From: Polaromonas sp. JS666
GTDB taxonomy: Bacteria; Pseudomonadota; Gammaproteobacteria; Burkholderiales; Burkholderiaceae_C
Assembly: GCF_900103405.1 (NCBI RefSeq)
Contig: NZ_FNHX01000003.1
Coordinates: forward strand, 62,001-126,000
Reading direction: 5' to 3'
Length of the DNA: 64,000 nucleotides
The notes beneath the pieces are model-generated. The model saw only the letters and a program-made list of their open reading frames with translations. It was not told the origin of the DNA and made no database searches. Made by a program: the position numbers and the translations under genes. Shown here piece after piece: positions 28,319 through 36,718 of the stretch (position 1 is the first letter of the stretch; each line of letters opens with the position of its first letter).

Positions 28319-29421
28319 TTCGCCTCGCCGTCCCTGATATTCGCGATGAGGACATCGCCCGCATGGTCGAGGTCGTCAAGAGCGGCCAACTCGTCCAGGG
28401 AAAGGCCGTTGAAGAGTTCGAAGCGGCGCTGGTCGAATTTTCGGGCATTCCTCACTGCGCCGCCGTGTCGTCGGGAACTTCCGCCTTGCACCTGGCGCTG
28501 CTCGCGCTGGGGATAGGCCCCGGCGACAAGGTCCTGGTGCCGGCTTTTACCTATCCGGCCACCGCCAATGCCGTCGAACTGGTCGGCGGCAAGGTGCTGC
28601 TGTGCGACGTCGATCCGCAAAGTTATGTGGTCACGCCGCAAGCCGTGGAAAAGGTGCTTGCCTCTCCCGAGGGGCGGGATATCAAGGCCATCATGCTGGT
28701 GCACGAGTTCGGTTTTCCCGTCGAGGTCAAACGCATCGCCGAGCTGGCCGCGAGCCGCGGCATCAAGGTCATCGAAGACGCCGCCTGTGCGCTCGGCACG
28801 GTCGCCGATGGCTTCCATCCGGGCTATTACAGCGACATGGCCTGCTTTTCCTTCCATCCGCGCAAGGCAATCACCACCGGCGAAGGCGGTGCGATGATGT
28901 CACGCAACGCCGAGCTGGTCACGCTGTCCAAACGCCTGAGAAACCACGGGACCCAGCCCGCCAACGGGCGCATGGACTTCACCGAGGCGGGGCTGAACTA
29001 CCGACTAACCAATTTCCAGGCCGCGCTAGGCATCAACCAGATCGCAAGATTTGCGCAGGAGCTTGATTCCCGCAAGGAGATGGTCAAAACCTACTTTGCC
29101 CGATTGGCGGGCAACGCGCAGGTGGAATTACCGCAGGACAACGCGGGCCATTCCTGGCAGAGTTTTATGGTCGTCATCCGCGGCGGCGCGCGCGAGCGGG
29201 TCAAGGCGGCGATGGTCGATCTGGGGATTGAAGTCAATCTGGGTGCCCATGCCCTCAATTGCCTCACGTACTTCCAGCGCAAATACGGTGTTGATGCCGC
29301 AAGCTGCCCTGTGTCCACAATGCTTTACCAGGACGGGCTGGTTCTGCCTCTGCGTAGCATGCTGACGCCGGACGAGCTCCTGTTTATCTGCGACTCCCTG
29401 GAAAAAGTTGTAGGCCCCTGA
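28315..29421 (+). CDS. DegT/DnrJ/EryC1 sugar aminotransferase
   Basis: A 368-residue PLP-dependent sugar-nucleotide aminotransferase starting at GTG 28315, which overlaps the epimerase stop (GTGA). Lys184 in [17 protein letters not shown] is the PLP lysine, IEDAACALG holds the ring-binding Asp, and [17 protein letters not shown] is typical of the VioA/PerA/RfbH-like branch acting on 4-keto-6-deoxy sugars. Coupled to the preceding SDR and followed by a formyltransferase, it likely makes a 4-amino-4,6-dideoxy sugar that is then N-formylated (inference). C3 amination cannot be excluded. Confidence 0.9.
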   Translation: MIRLAVPDIRDEDIARMVEVVKSGQLVQGKAVEEFEAALVEFSGIPHCAAVSSGTSALHLALLALGIGPGDKVLVPAFTYPATANAVELVGGKVLLCDVDPQSYVVTPQAVEKVLASPEGRDIKAIMLVHEFGFPVEVKRIAELAASRGIKVIEDAACALGTVADGFHPGYYSDMACFSFHPRKAITTGEGGAMMSRNAELVTLSKRLRNHGTQPANGRMDFTEAGLNYRLTNFQAALGINQIARFAQELDSRKEMVKTYFARLAGNAQVELPQDNAGHSWQSFMVVIRGGARERVKAAMVDLGIEVNLGAHALNCLTYFQRKYGVDAASCPVSTMLYQDGLVLPLRSMLTPDELLFICDSLEKVVGP

Positions 29422-29466
29422 TGACTGCTCCAATTGGAATGTTCGCCGACTGACGGTAATGCACAC

Positions 29467-30471
29467 ATGACGGCCGAAATTCCAAACCTCGCGCGCACTG
29501 CGCAACTCATCAAGCAAGCGGTTCACAAGCTTGAGCTGGACCTGTCCGGTCTTACCGTGTTGACGGAAGCCGCAAGTGGTCCTTACGCCGTGACCCCGGT
29601 GATCGCCGCCATGGCCGGCGCCAAACGCGTGCTCGCCATCACGGCGGACTCCTCTTACGCGACTGCCGATGAGGTCATACGCCAGACCAGGTCGTTGGAG
29701 AGCCTGTGCGGCCTGCCGCAACGAGTCGAAATATTTCAGGAGCGCCACCTTGCGCTGTTTGCCGAGGCCGACATTGTGACCAACCTCGGATTTGTCCGCC
29801 CTCTGGACGCGAAGGTTGTACTGTCCATGCGCCGGGGAAGCGTGGTCCCGCTCATGTGTGAGGCTTGGGAGTACCGGCCGCAGGATCTGGATCTGCGCGC
29901 TTGCCAGCAACAAGGGGTGCATGTTTTTGCGACCAATGAAGATTTTCCGGCGATCGACGTTTTTGCCTACAGCGGATGGTTGGCTTTGAAGATGCTGTTT
30001 GAGGCCGGTATTGAAATCCACCGGAGCAAGGTGGTGGTTGTAAGCGGGGACAAGTTTGGGCGGGTCATAGAGCAGCGTCTACAGGCCAACGGTGTTGACG
30101 TCATGCGTGTCGACCGCCTGGATCGCGAAATCATTGCCGGCGCGGATGCCGTCATTCTGGCGGATTACGCCCGCCTTGATGAAATCATCGGTGAAGGTGG
30201 TGATGTGACGGCCGCCGACGTATCCCGATTCATGCCCGGTGGCGTGGTCATTTGTTTTGCGGGCCGCGCGGATGTCCGAGGCCTGGGCGCCAACGGCGTG
30301 CGGGTCCATCCGAATAGAGAGTTGCCCGCCCGCCGTATGGGATTAACGCTGGCGCATCTGGGCGCGCGTCCAGTGGTGGATTTACATGCCGCCGGCCTGA
30401 AAGTCGGTGAACTGGCTTGCCGGGGCGTTGAGGCAGACTCGGCATTTTCCGCGTTGATGCAAAAAATGTGA
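29467..30471 (+). CDS. Unknown two-domain Rossmann-like protein
   Basis: A 334-residue cytoplasmic protein that I do not recognise. Two alpha/beta domains can be seen: an N-terminal part with alternating strands (LTVLTEAASGPYAVTPVIAAM, RVLAITADSS) and, after a long helix (DVFAYSGWLALKMLFEAG), a second part with VVVVSGDKFGRVIEQRL, a Rossmann-like turn lacking the usual Gly-x-Gly-x-x-Gly. The layout recalls alanine dehydrogenase or adenosylhomocysteinase-type NAD proteins, but cofactor-binding glycines are degenerate. ATG 29467 was chosen over an upstream in-frame start at 29434. It lies between the sugar aminotransferase and the formyltransferase, so a role in amino-sugar modification or one-carbon supply is conceivable (inference). 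Confidence 0.75.
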   Translation: MTAEIPNLARTAQLIKQAVHKLELDLSGLTVLTEAASGPYAVTPVIAAMAGAKRVLAITADSSYATADEVIRQTRSLESLCGLPQRVEIFQERHLALFAEADIVTNLGFVRPLDAKVVLSMRRGSVVPLMCEAWEYRPQDLDLRACQQQGVHVFATNEDFPAIDVFAYSGWLALKMLFEAGIEIHRSKVVVVSGDKFGRVIEQRLQANGVDVMRVDRLDREIIAGADAVILADYARLDEIIGEGGDVTAADVSRFMPGGVVICFAGRADVRGLGANGVRVHPNRELPARRMGLTLAHLGARPVVDLHAAGLKVGELACRGVEADSAFSALMQKM

Positions 30472-30657
30472 CTGGTTAACCGGACGGCGAGATCGCACTT
30501 TATTGGCGGAGCCCCGGATGCGCCATGAACTAAAGATGAAGTAGCTTGCGCCCGCAACGCTCTTGCACCTGTGGGAATACGCGTTAACACCTGGGGCGTA
30601 TTTCAACAACGGCGGCATTGCAGGCGCAGGCCGGTTTTTGGAACTGAGAGGGTAAAA

Positions 30658-31578
30658 ATGCGCATAGCAATAATAGGGCGGACAGAAATTCTGTACGGGA
30701 TGGTGCCAAGATTGATTTCGCAGGGGCACCAGGTGTCGCTGATCGTGACGGCAAAAGAAGCGCCCGAGTACTCCAAAACATCGGACGACTTCAAGGCGCT
30801 TGCCAACGGCTTGAACATTCCCTTCATTCATACTCCCCGTATTGAGGAGGTCGCCGCGCAAATTCGCTCGATGCCTGAAATTGATATCGGCGTCAGTCTG
30901 AATTACAGCGGTGTGATACCGCAATCGGTCATTGACCTCTTTCCCCTGGGAATCCTGAATGCCCACGCCGGTGATTTGCCGCGCTATCGCGGCAATGCGT
31001 GTCAGGCATGGGCGATCATCAATGGCGAGGAGCGGATCGGGCTTTGTATCCACCGGATGATTGGCGGCGAGCTCGATAGCGGCGACATAGTTGCGCGCGA
31101 ATTTCTTCCCATCGATATCAATACGACCGTGACGCAGGCCTATGACTGGATGAGTGAGCGCATCCCATTTCTTTTTGAAGAAGCGCTGATGAGTCTCCAG
31201 CAAGACGCCGCCTACGTTGTAGAGCGCCAGTCGAAAGATCCCAAGGACGCCCTGCGCTGTTATCCAAGAAAACCAGAAGATGGGCGCATCAAATGGGGCG
31301 ATAAAAACATTGATGTCCTGCGCTTGATCAATGCCAGTACCAAGCCATTTGCCGGAGCTTTTTGTTATCTTGAAGAAGCGAAGTTGATTGTCTGGGGCGC
31401 GGAACTGGCCCCCCAGGAAAATTTCCTCGCGATACCGGGGCAGGTCACCGAGATCGGAGAGGGCTTCGTGGATGTCGCGTGCGGCGCCGGGAAAATACGG
31501 TTGCTGAAGGTAGAGAGCCCCGATGGCATGACGGCGCCCAACAAGCTCTTTCGCTCGCTCAGGCAGCGTCTAAGTTAA
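30658..31578 (+). CDS. Formyltransferase family protein (sugar N-formyltransferase-like)
   Basis: A 306-residue N10-formyltetrahydrofolate-dependent formyltransferase fold. The catalytic triad is visible as Asn101 and His103 in NAHAGDLPRYRG and Asp140 in GGELDSGDIV. The C-terminal ~100 residues form a small beta-rich domain of the Fmt/ArnA type. Sugar N-formyltransferases such as VioF, WbkC and the ArnA N domain share this plan and act on 4-amino-4,6-dideoxy sugar nucleotides. A GAGAGG site precedes ATG 30658. The neighbourhood (SDR, aminotransferase) fits an N-formylated amino sugar. The 186-bp gap upstream (30472-30657) shows no clear element. Confidence 0.87.
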   Translation: MRIAIIGRTEILYGMVPRLISQGHQVSLIVTAKEAPEYSKTSDDFKALANGLNIPFIHTPRIEEVAAQIRSMPEIDIGVSLNYSGVIPQSVIDLFPLGILNAHAGDLPRYRGNACQAWAIINGEERIGLCIHRMIGGELDSGDIVAREFLPIDINTTVTQAYDWMSERIPFLFEEALMSLQQDAAYVVERQSKDPKDALRCYPRKPEDGRIKWGDKNIDVLRLINASTKPFAGAFCYLEEAKLIVWGAELAPQENFLAIPGQVTEIGEGFVDVACGAGKIRLLKVESPDGMTAPNKLFRSLRQRLS

Positions 31579-31616
31579 CGCCGGGCTCATGAGCCTCTAG
31601 ATTTGAGAGACAACAC

Positions 31617-32816
31617 TTGAATATTCTGATTGTTACGGCAATGTTCCCGCCCATAAGGACAGGGACGTCTTTTTATGCATTTAATTTATCGAATGCGTTG
31701 AAGGCGGGCGGCCATACAGTGGGTATCGTGACGGTGGAGACGCCGCAAGACGGTAGCCCCAATGCATTGCGACGTGACGAACTGGTAATAGCCAAATTGG
31801 GCGCGTTCAGGGTGCCGATGAAGAACTTCTTCAACCACCTGCGATTTGCCTCGCTCTTCCCGTCGAGTTATTCGCGGCTGTATAAGGCGTGCAAAGAGTT
31901 CAAACCCGATGTCATTTTTGTCGTCAATCACTACCTGGACATTGTTTTTCCCGCAATATTCGCGAGCAAGGCGCTGGGCATTCCTCTTGTTTGCTCGGTC
32001 GGTACGCAATTGCAGTCCGCGAATCCGAGGCGTGATCGATTGCTCAACATCCTGGATCGGATCATTTGCGGGTGGGGCGTTTTCCCTTTCTGTAAAAAAA
32101 TTATTGCATGGGACCGAGAAATATTCCGCTATCTCTCCGACATCCAAGGGGATAGGGTCACCAAAAAAACGGCAATTGTGAACTTCGGCGTGAATGGAGA
32201 CGAGGATGTGCTGTTTTCCCATGAGCATGATTACGAGGCCTGTACCCAGATATTGGGCGTGGGTGCCGTCACGGAGCAGCGCAACTTCTTTCCTCTGATC
32301 GAGGCCTTTTCAAGGCTGAGCCAGACATTTCCCCGGCTCAGATTGAAAATTGTGGGTCATGTGTACTACCAGGGAACGGTGGATCTGATCGAATCGCTGG
32401 GACTGTCGGGCAAAGTGGATTTGGTCGGGGAGCAGGCTCACGAGTTTGTGCTGCAGCAGATGCGGCAAAGCGCCTTGTACTTCATGTCGCTTTCCGGCCG
32501 GTACCTGGGGCTGGGAACCGCCACCCTCGAAGCGATGTTGCTAGGCTTGCCGGTGGTTGCCAACGTTCCTTTTGACCTTCTCGGCACCGCCGATCTGGTT
32601 AGCGGGGAAACCATCATGCTGAGTGACGGCCTGGACCCGCTCAAAATTGCCGCTGTGATGGAGTCATTGCTCCTCGATCCGGATATGCGCCGGCGTGTCG
32701 GCACCGGAGGCAAAAAATTTGCGCGCCAGAATCTCTATTGGAAAAAAGTGGCGCACGACATGAGCGAAGTGTTGGGTCAAGTCGTTCTTGATGCTGCGCC
32801 TAAGGCTTCGAAGTGA
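31617..32816 (+). CDS. GT4 family glycosyltransferase
   Basis: A 399-residue GT-B glycosyltransferase. The N-terminal donor/acceptor domain begins ILIVTAMFPPIRTGTSFYAFNLSNAL; the C-terminal domain has the GVGAVTEQRNFFPLIEAFSRL and GLGTATLEAMLLGLPVV blocks of GT4 retaining enzymes, with Glu in the E-x7-E-like position. The frame begins at TTG 31617 after a GAGAG site; no earlier ATG exists, and the next ATG (31641) would cut the first beta strand. It overlaps the next gene by 4 bp. Base composition is visibly lower in G+C than in the rml genes. Sugar specificity unknown. Confidence 0.87.
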   Translation: MNILIVTAMFPPIRTGTSFYAFNLSNALKAGGHTVGIVTVETPQDGSPNALRRDELVIAKLGAFRVPMKNFFNHLRFASLFPSSYSRLYKACKEFKPDVIFVVNHYLDIVFPAIFASKALGIPLVCSVGTQLQSANPRRDRLLNILDRIICGWGVFPFCKKIIAWDREIFRYLSDIQGDRVTKKTAIVNFGVNGDEDVLFSHEHDYEACTQILGVGAVTEQRNFFPLIEAFSRLSQTFPRLRLKIVGHVYYQGTVDLIESLGLSGKVDLVGEQAHEFVLQQMRQSALYFMSLSGRYLGLGTATLEAMLLGLPVVANVPFDLLGTADLVSGETIMLSDGLDPLKIAAVMESLLLDPDMRRRVGTGGKKFARQNLYWKKVAHDMSEVLGQVVLDAAPKASK

Positions 32817-33805
32817 AGTACAAGAACATACTGGGGATGGGTTTTAGCCTGGGCCTGGCGGCCTGGATCATCTCCAGCTATGACATAGGCGACGTACTCA
32901 AGTACCTTTCAGGCGCCGATATCTCGTACTTGCTGGCGTTGCCCCTGCTTTTTCCAATTAACTATCTGCTGCGGGCCACGCGATGGCGGGCCTTGTTTCA
33001 TGCGGATCTCAAGCCCAGAACCGGTACGCTGCTGCGGGCGCTGATGGTCGGCTATATGATGAACAACCTGCTGCCGGCAAGGGCGGGCGATATCGCCCGA
33101 ATCTATTTACTCGGACGCCGCACCTCCATCTCAAAGAGCACCGTGCTCGCGACGGTGGTCGTTGAGAAGGTCGGTGATCTGCTGATTACCGCTTGCCTGA
33201 TTGCGATGGTGCTGATTTTTCTTCCGGCCAGCGCGTGGATCCGCAGCGGTGGATATGTTTTGGCTGTCTCCTCGCTGGTTGGCTGCGTTGTTCTGGTGAT
33301 GGTGCCGGTTTTTGGCGGTACCTTGCAAGCGCTGCTGGTGCGCTATCTCCGATTTCTTCCCGAGGGCATCTATAAACGGATTCTCGTTGTCGTGGATAAC
33401 CTGATTTCAGGTATCAGAGATGGGATCAGGCCTCGAGAAATCGTTCTTTTCGCTGCTTATTCGCTGGCGATTTGGGCGCTGGAGGTTGTGATCATGTTAT
33501 TGATTGCCCGCTCCATGGGCATACAGCTGGGCTTCATGCCTTTGCTTTTTGTGATGCTCGCCATTGCCGTTGGCACCATGATTCCTTCCTCGCCTGGATT
33601 TATCGGGACATTCGAATATTTCTCGCTCAAAGCGCTGGCCTTGGTCAGCGTGACGGGGCCCGCGGCCTTGGCCTTCACGCTTTTTTACCATGCCATCGTG
33701 TTGCTCGCGACGACGCTAGGGGGACTGTTTTTTGTGCTTCTGCCCGGGCGGGAAAAGATATTCGAGTTGCTTAAACGAGGTCGCGAGGTGGACCATGTTG
33801 GCTGA
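32813..33805 (+). CDS. UPF0104 / LPG synthase TM-region family membrane protein (flippase-like)
   Basis: A 330-residue polytopic membrane protein (about eight hydrophobic helices) starting at GTG 32813, coupled to the preceding glycosyltransferase by GTGA. Family motifs: NYLLRATRWRALF, VGYMMNNLLPARAGDIARIYLL, VVEKVGDLL and the late IPSSPGFIGTFEYFSLKAL. It is the second family member in the window after the one at 10932-11885. The family is often found with glycosyltransferases and is proposed to move lipid-linked intermediates; the biochemical function is not established. Confidence 0.82.
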   Translation: MKYKNILGMGFSLGLAAWIISSYDIGDVLKYLSGADISYLLALPLLFPINYLLRATRWRALFHADLKPRTGTLLRALMVGYMMNNLLPARAGDIARIYLLGRRTSISKSTVLATVVVEKVGDLLITACLIAMVLIFLPASAWIRSGGYVLAVSSLVGCVVLVMVPVFGGTLQALLVRYLRFLPEGIYKRILVVVDNLISGIRDGIRPREIVLFAAYSLAIWALEVVIMLLIARSMGIQLGFMPLLFVMLAIAVGTMIPSSPGFIGTFEYFSLKALALVSVTGPAALAFTLFYHAIVLLATTLGGLFFVLLPGREKIFELLKRGREVDHVG

Positions 33806-33853
33806 TCAGGTGTTGAACTCTTTACGCACGGTGCCAGGTCCGGGCGAAGTTCT

Positions 33854-34039
33854 ATGGAGTTGATTTTGAATAAACCAGACAAGTTGCATCGCATCCGGGA
33901 TGGCCTGCTGCTGCTGTTGCTTTGCCTTTGGCTGATCGGGCTATTGCTCCTGGCCTGGGGCGCTACCCCTTTGCTGGAGTCGCCCGTCTGGCTCGCGCAG
34001 TTGGTGCAGAAATTCTTCCATCGTGACTACATTTTCTAA
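33854..34039 (+). CDS. Small single-span membrane protein
   Basis: A 61-residue frame with a strongly hydrophobic segment GLLLLLLCLWLIGLLLLAW flanked by basic residues (LHRIRD before, QKFFHRD after). It fits the 48-bp gap after the flippase-like gene and overlaps the following GT-C gene by 17 bp. ATG 33854 has no strong ribosome site; TTG 33866, with GGAG 6 bases upstream, is an alternative start. It could be an accessory subunit of the membrane glycosyltransferase, or a non-functional frame; I know no homologue. Confidence 0.45.
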   Translation: MELILNKPDKLHRIRDGLLLLLLCLWLIGLLLLAWGATPLLESPVWLAQLVQKFFHRDYIF

Positions 34040-35843
34040 TCTGTCGATTCTTCTCCTTGCGGCAAGTGCCGCAGGCCTCGTGGCTGTCTATGCAGTGACG
34101 GCCTGGTGCGCTGGACGCCTGTTCAGCTGGAAAGCCGAAGCACAGCAAAGCCTGGTTTTGACTTTTGCCCTGGGCCACGCTGTGCTCGCGATCATGTTGC
34201 AGCTCGTCGCGGTGGCCGGTTTGCTCCGATGGCCCGTGGTCGTCGCGCTGTTTGCCGCGCTGGTGATCGGCAGCCTGCTGCTTGTCCCGCTACGTTTGCG
34301 TCGATTCGATTTGACCGAGCTGCTCCCGCGTTCGCTGTTGTCCCGGATCCTTGCCTGCGGCGTCGTGGTGCTGGCGTTTGGTTTGTTGGCGGCATCGTTT
34401 TCCATGCCCGGCACGGACGCGCTTGCCTACTATATGGCCCAGCCCAAGCTCATGGCGGCCACCGGCTCCTACACCTTGTTGGCCGCCTATGAGTCGTTCG
34501 GTGTTCTTCCCGCAATTGCGGAAATGCCGTATGCCGCCCTGTACCTCTGGGGCGGCGACACGCTGGGCTTCGTCTCCGCCAAGTTTTCGATGTGGCCAGT
34601 GCTGCTGGCCATTCTTGCGTTGCTTTGGCAGTCCGCGAAGGCGGTCAAGGCTACCACCGATTCGGCCTGGGTGCTCGTGGCCTTCGCCATTACAAGCTCC
34701 GCGGTAACGCTTGTTGCATGGGACGGGAAAACCGACCTGGTCGGGCTGATGTATCTTCTCGCCGCTTTGCTGTACATGCCGGGACTCCTGTCGCCGTCGC
34801 TGATACGCCGCGAGATATTCCTGTTTGGGTTTCTGGCTGCTTGCGCGGTGATGGCCAAGCTGTCTTATGCGTTGATACTGCCGTTCGTGTTGGGTATTCC
34901 GTTGGTGGGTATTTGGTGGAAGGACCCCAAAAAACTCTGGACGATTGCGCTGATCGCGGCAGCTGCGGTTGTTTGCGCGTTTGTGCTCGGGTGGTGGCTC
35001 AAGAATGGGATTTTATTTGGCGACCCATTTGCCCCCTTTCTTCGCATGCGTGAAACTACGCCGAAGTTCGACGTGGACCAAGTCTGGTTCAATGCCGAGT
35101 ACACCCGATGGATTGTGAGAACCTACCCATTTGCGGTGACTTTCGGCAAATACCCGATGCAGCACGGAGGCATTTCACCCATGTGGTTAATGCTGGTTCC
35201 CGCGTTGCTGATGAAACCCTGGCAATCCGAGGGTGGCCGAAAAGCGCTGTGGCTGGCCGCCGGTAGCGTAGTCGCCTTGTGCGTTTGGGTGCTGCTGAGG
35301 CCGTCAGTTATTGCGCCCCGCTACTTTTTCCCCGCATTGCTTATTCCCGGGCTCGTCTTGATTCTGGGATATCAACTATGGATGGAAAAGAAGCCGGCAC
35401 TTGCCCGGCTTGCCGCGCTTGCCGTGTGCCTTCTGCTTGGGTTCAATATTCAAAGCACAAGGTTGGCCTTTCTCAATTTCACGGAGCCGCTCGTGGCGGC
35501 GTTGAAAGGTAATCTCTCTGTCGCACCGCTGTTATCTCGCATGCGATACCTGGATTCCGATCCTAGAAGTGATGTGAAGGTACTTCTTCTGTCTTACTCC
35601 AGTGAAGTTCTGCCGAGCCACATGTTGACGTCTTTCTACACCAGAAATGATCTCAATAAAGATGAAAACGTGTGGTCGTTTGTCATGCGTGAAAAAATCG
35701 ATTACATCGTTTATGACCCGATGACGCATAAACGGCCGGATGTCGAGGGAGGCCCTCCCGCAGGCCTGTCGGTTAAACCCATCACTTTTGCTGCCGGGGC
35801 CTACTATCTCTATGCAATTGCGCGGCCGTCCGATCCACAGTAA
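34023..35843 (+). CDS. GT-C-like polytopic membrane protein (putative glycosyltransferase)
   Basis: A 606-residue membrane protein starting at GTG 34023. At least ten hydrophobic segments cover residues 5-480, followed by a soluble C-terminal part of about 120 residues. The first large loop contains SMPGTDALAYYMAQPKLMA with an Asp followed by a helical amphipathic stretch, as in GT-C enzymes using polyprenyl-phosphate donors. It therefore likely adds a side-branch sugar or modifies the polysaccharide in the periplasm, but polymerase-type roles cannot be excluded. It overlaps the small membrane protein gene and is followed by a 146-bp gap (35844-35989) with no clear terminator. Confidence 0.75.
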   Translation: MTTFSNLSILLLAASAAGLVAVYAVTAWCAGRLFSWKAEAQQSLVLTFALGHAVLAIMLQLVAVAGLLRWPVVVALFAALVIGSLLLVPLRLRRFDLTELLPRSLLSRILACGVVVLAFGLLAASFSMPGTDALAYYMAQPKLMAATGSYTLLAAYESFGVLPAIAEMPYAALYLWGGDTLGFVSAKFSMWPVLLAILALLWQSAKAVKATTDSAWVLVAFAITSSAVTLVAWDGKTDLVGLMYLLAALLYMPGLLSPSLIRREIFLFGFLAACAVMAKLSYALILPFVLGIPLVGIWWKDPKKLWTIALIAAAAVVCAFVLGWWLKNGILFGDPFAPFLRMRETTPKFDVDQVWFNAEYTRWIVRTYPFAVTFGKYPMQHGGISPMWLMLVPALLMKPWQSEGGRKALWLAAGSVVALCVWVLLRPSVIAPRYFFPALLIPGLVLILGYQLWMEKKPALARLAALAVCLLLGFNIQSTRLAFLNFTEPLVAALKGNLSVAPLLSRMRYLDSDPRSDVKVLLLSYSSEVLPSHMLTSFYTRNDLNKDENVWSFVMREKIDYIVYDPMTHKRPDVEGGPPAGLSVKPITFAAGAYYLYAIARPSDPQ

Positions 35844-35989
35844 CCCGCCCTCTTCTTTTCGGGCCTAGCGCTTACGGCGAAGACACGCGGAGCGTTGCGA
35901 AAACGCGCTTCCAGCACACTCAAACTAATTCGCCTTCGGCTTTTCTTCGATGAGAAAATAGGAAATCGACATAGGGACCAAGGATTTTT

Positions 35990-36718
35990 ATGATTAAACG
36001 CTTTATCCGCACCATCCTTCCTTCGCCAGTTCTGGCCTACCTGCGCGGTATCCGCGCGTCGGGTGCTGTGCCATCCGGCATCTCCCAAAAAACTCATCCG
36101 GACGGCAAGAGGGCCTCGCTGGATTTCGATGGAATTTATCAGCGCAACGGATTTGAAGGAACAGAATCAAGATCCGGTGGTGGTTCGACGCTTGAGCAAA
36201 CTCGTGTGATCAGCCGTGAGATCCCGCTGTTGCTCAAGGAGTTGGGCGTCAAGCACTTTCTCGACGTGCCTTGCGGCGACCTGAACTGGATGCGTTATGT
36301 AGAGCTTGGTGACGTGAAATACACAGGCGGCGATATTGTTCAAACCATTGTCGATAAAAATACCGCGGAGTATGGCGACGAGAAGCGCAGCTTTCAGAGA
36401 ATCAACATCATTACCGGTCCCCTGCCTGTTGCTGACATGATCTTTTGTCGGGATTGCCTGGTTCATTTGAGCTTTGCCGATGGTTTGTCCGCGCTTGAGC
36501 AGTTTCGCAATAGCGGAGCTAAATGGCTGTTGACGACCACGTTTACTGACCGGGCCTCCAATAGTGATCTTTACGAGGGGGATATCTGGCGTCCGTTGAA
36601 TCTCGAAAAGGCGCCCTATAACCTGCCTAAGGCGGAGCGCTATATCAACGAAGCGTGCACCGAGGGTGGCGGGCTGTTTGGCGACAAATGCCTGGCACTA
36701 TGGCGGATTGACTCGTAG
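35990..36718 (+). CDS. Class I SAM-dependent methyltransferase
   Basis: A 242-residue protein with the SAM-binding motif FLDVPCGDLNWMR near residues 90-102 and later [15 protein letters not shown] and LLTTTFTDR. A FRTI-type basic/hydrophobic N terminus of about 60 residues precedes it. AAGGA lies just before ATG 35990. The protein is clearly homologous to the C-terminal domain of the GT2-methyltransferase fusion at 53391-55040 (shared [12 protein letters not shown] and LLTTTFT-x-R blocks). It probably O-methylates a sugar of the polysaccharide, perhaps as a chain cap. ATG of the next gene directly follows its stop. Confidence 0.85.
   Translation: MIKRFIRTILPSPVLAYLRGIRASGAVPSGISQKTHPDGKRASLDFDGIYQRNGFEGTESRSGGGSTLEQTRVISREIPLLLKELGVKHFLDVPCGDLNWMRYVELGDVKYTGGDIVQTIVDKNTAEYGDEKRSFQRINIITGPLPVADMIFCRDCLVHLSFADGLSALEQFRNSGAKWLLTTTFTDRASNSDLYEGDIWRPLNLEKAPYNLPKAERYINEACTEGGGLFGDKCLALWRIDS

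Noticed and set aside
35258..35272. CGGTAGCGTA, similar to the ops/JUMPStart core of polysaccharide operons
   Set aside because: It is inside the GT-C coding sequence, not in an operon leader, and differs from the ops consensus; chance is likely.
35844..35989. Possible terminator after the GT-C-like gene
   Set aside because: Only four-base C/G arms can pair, with a long loop and no T-run after the stem.
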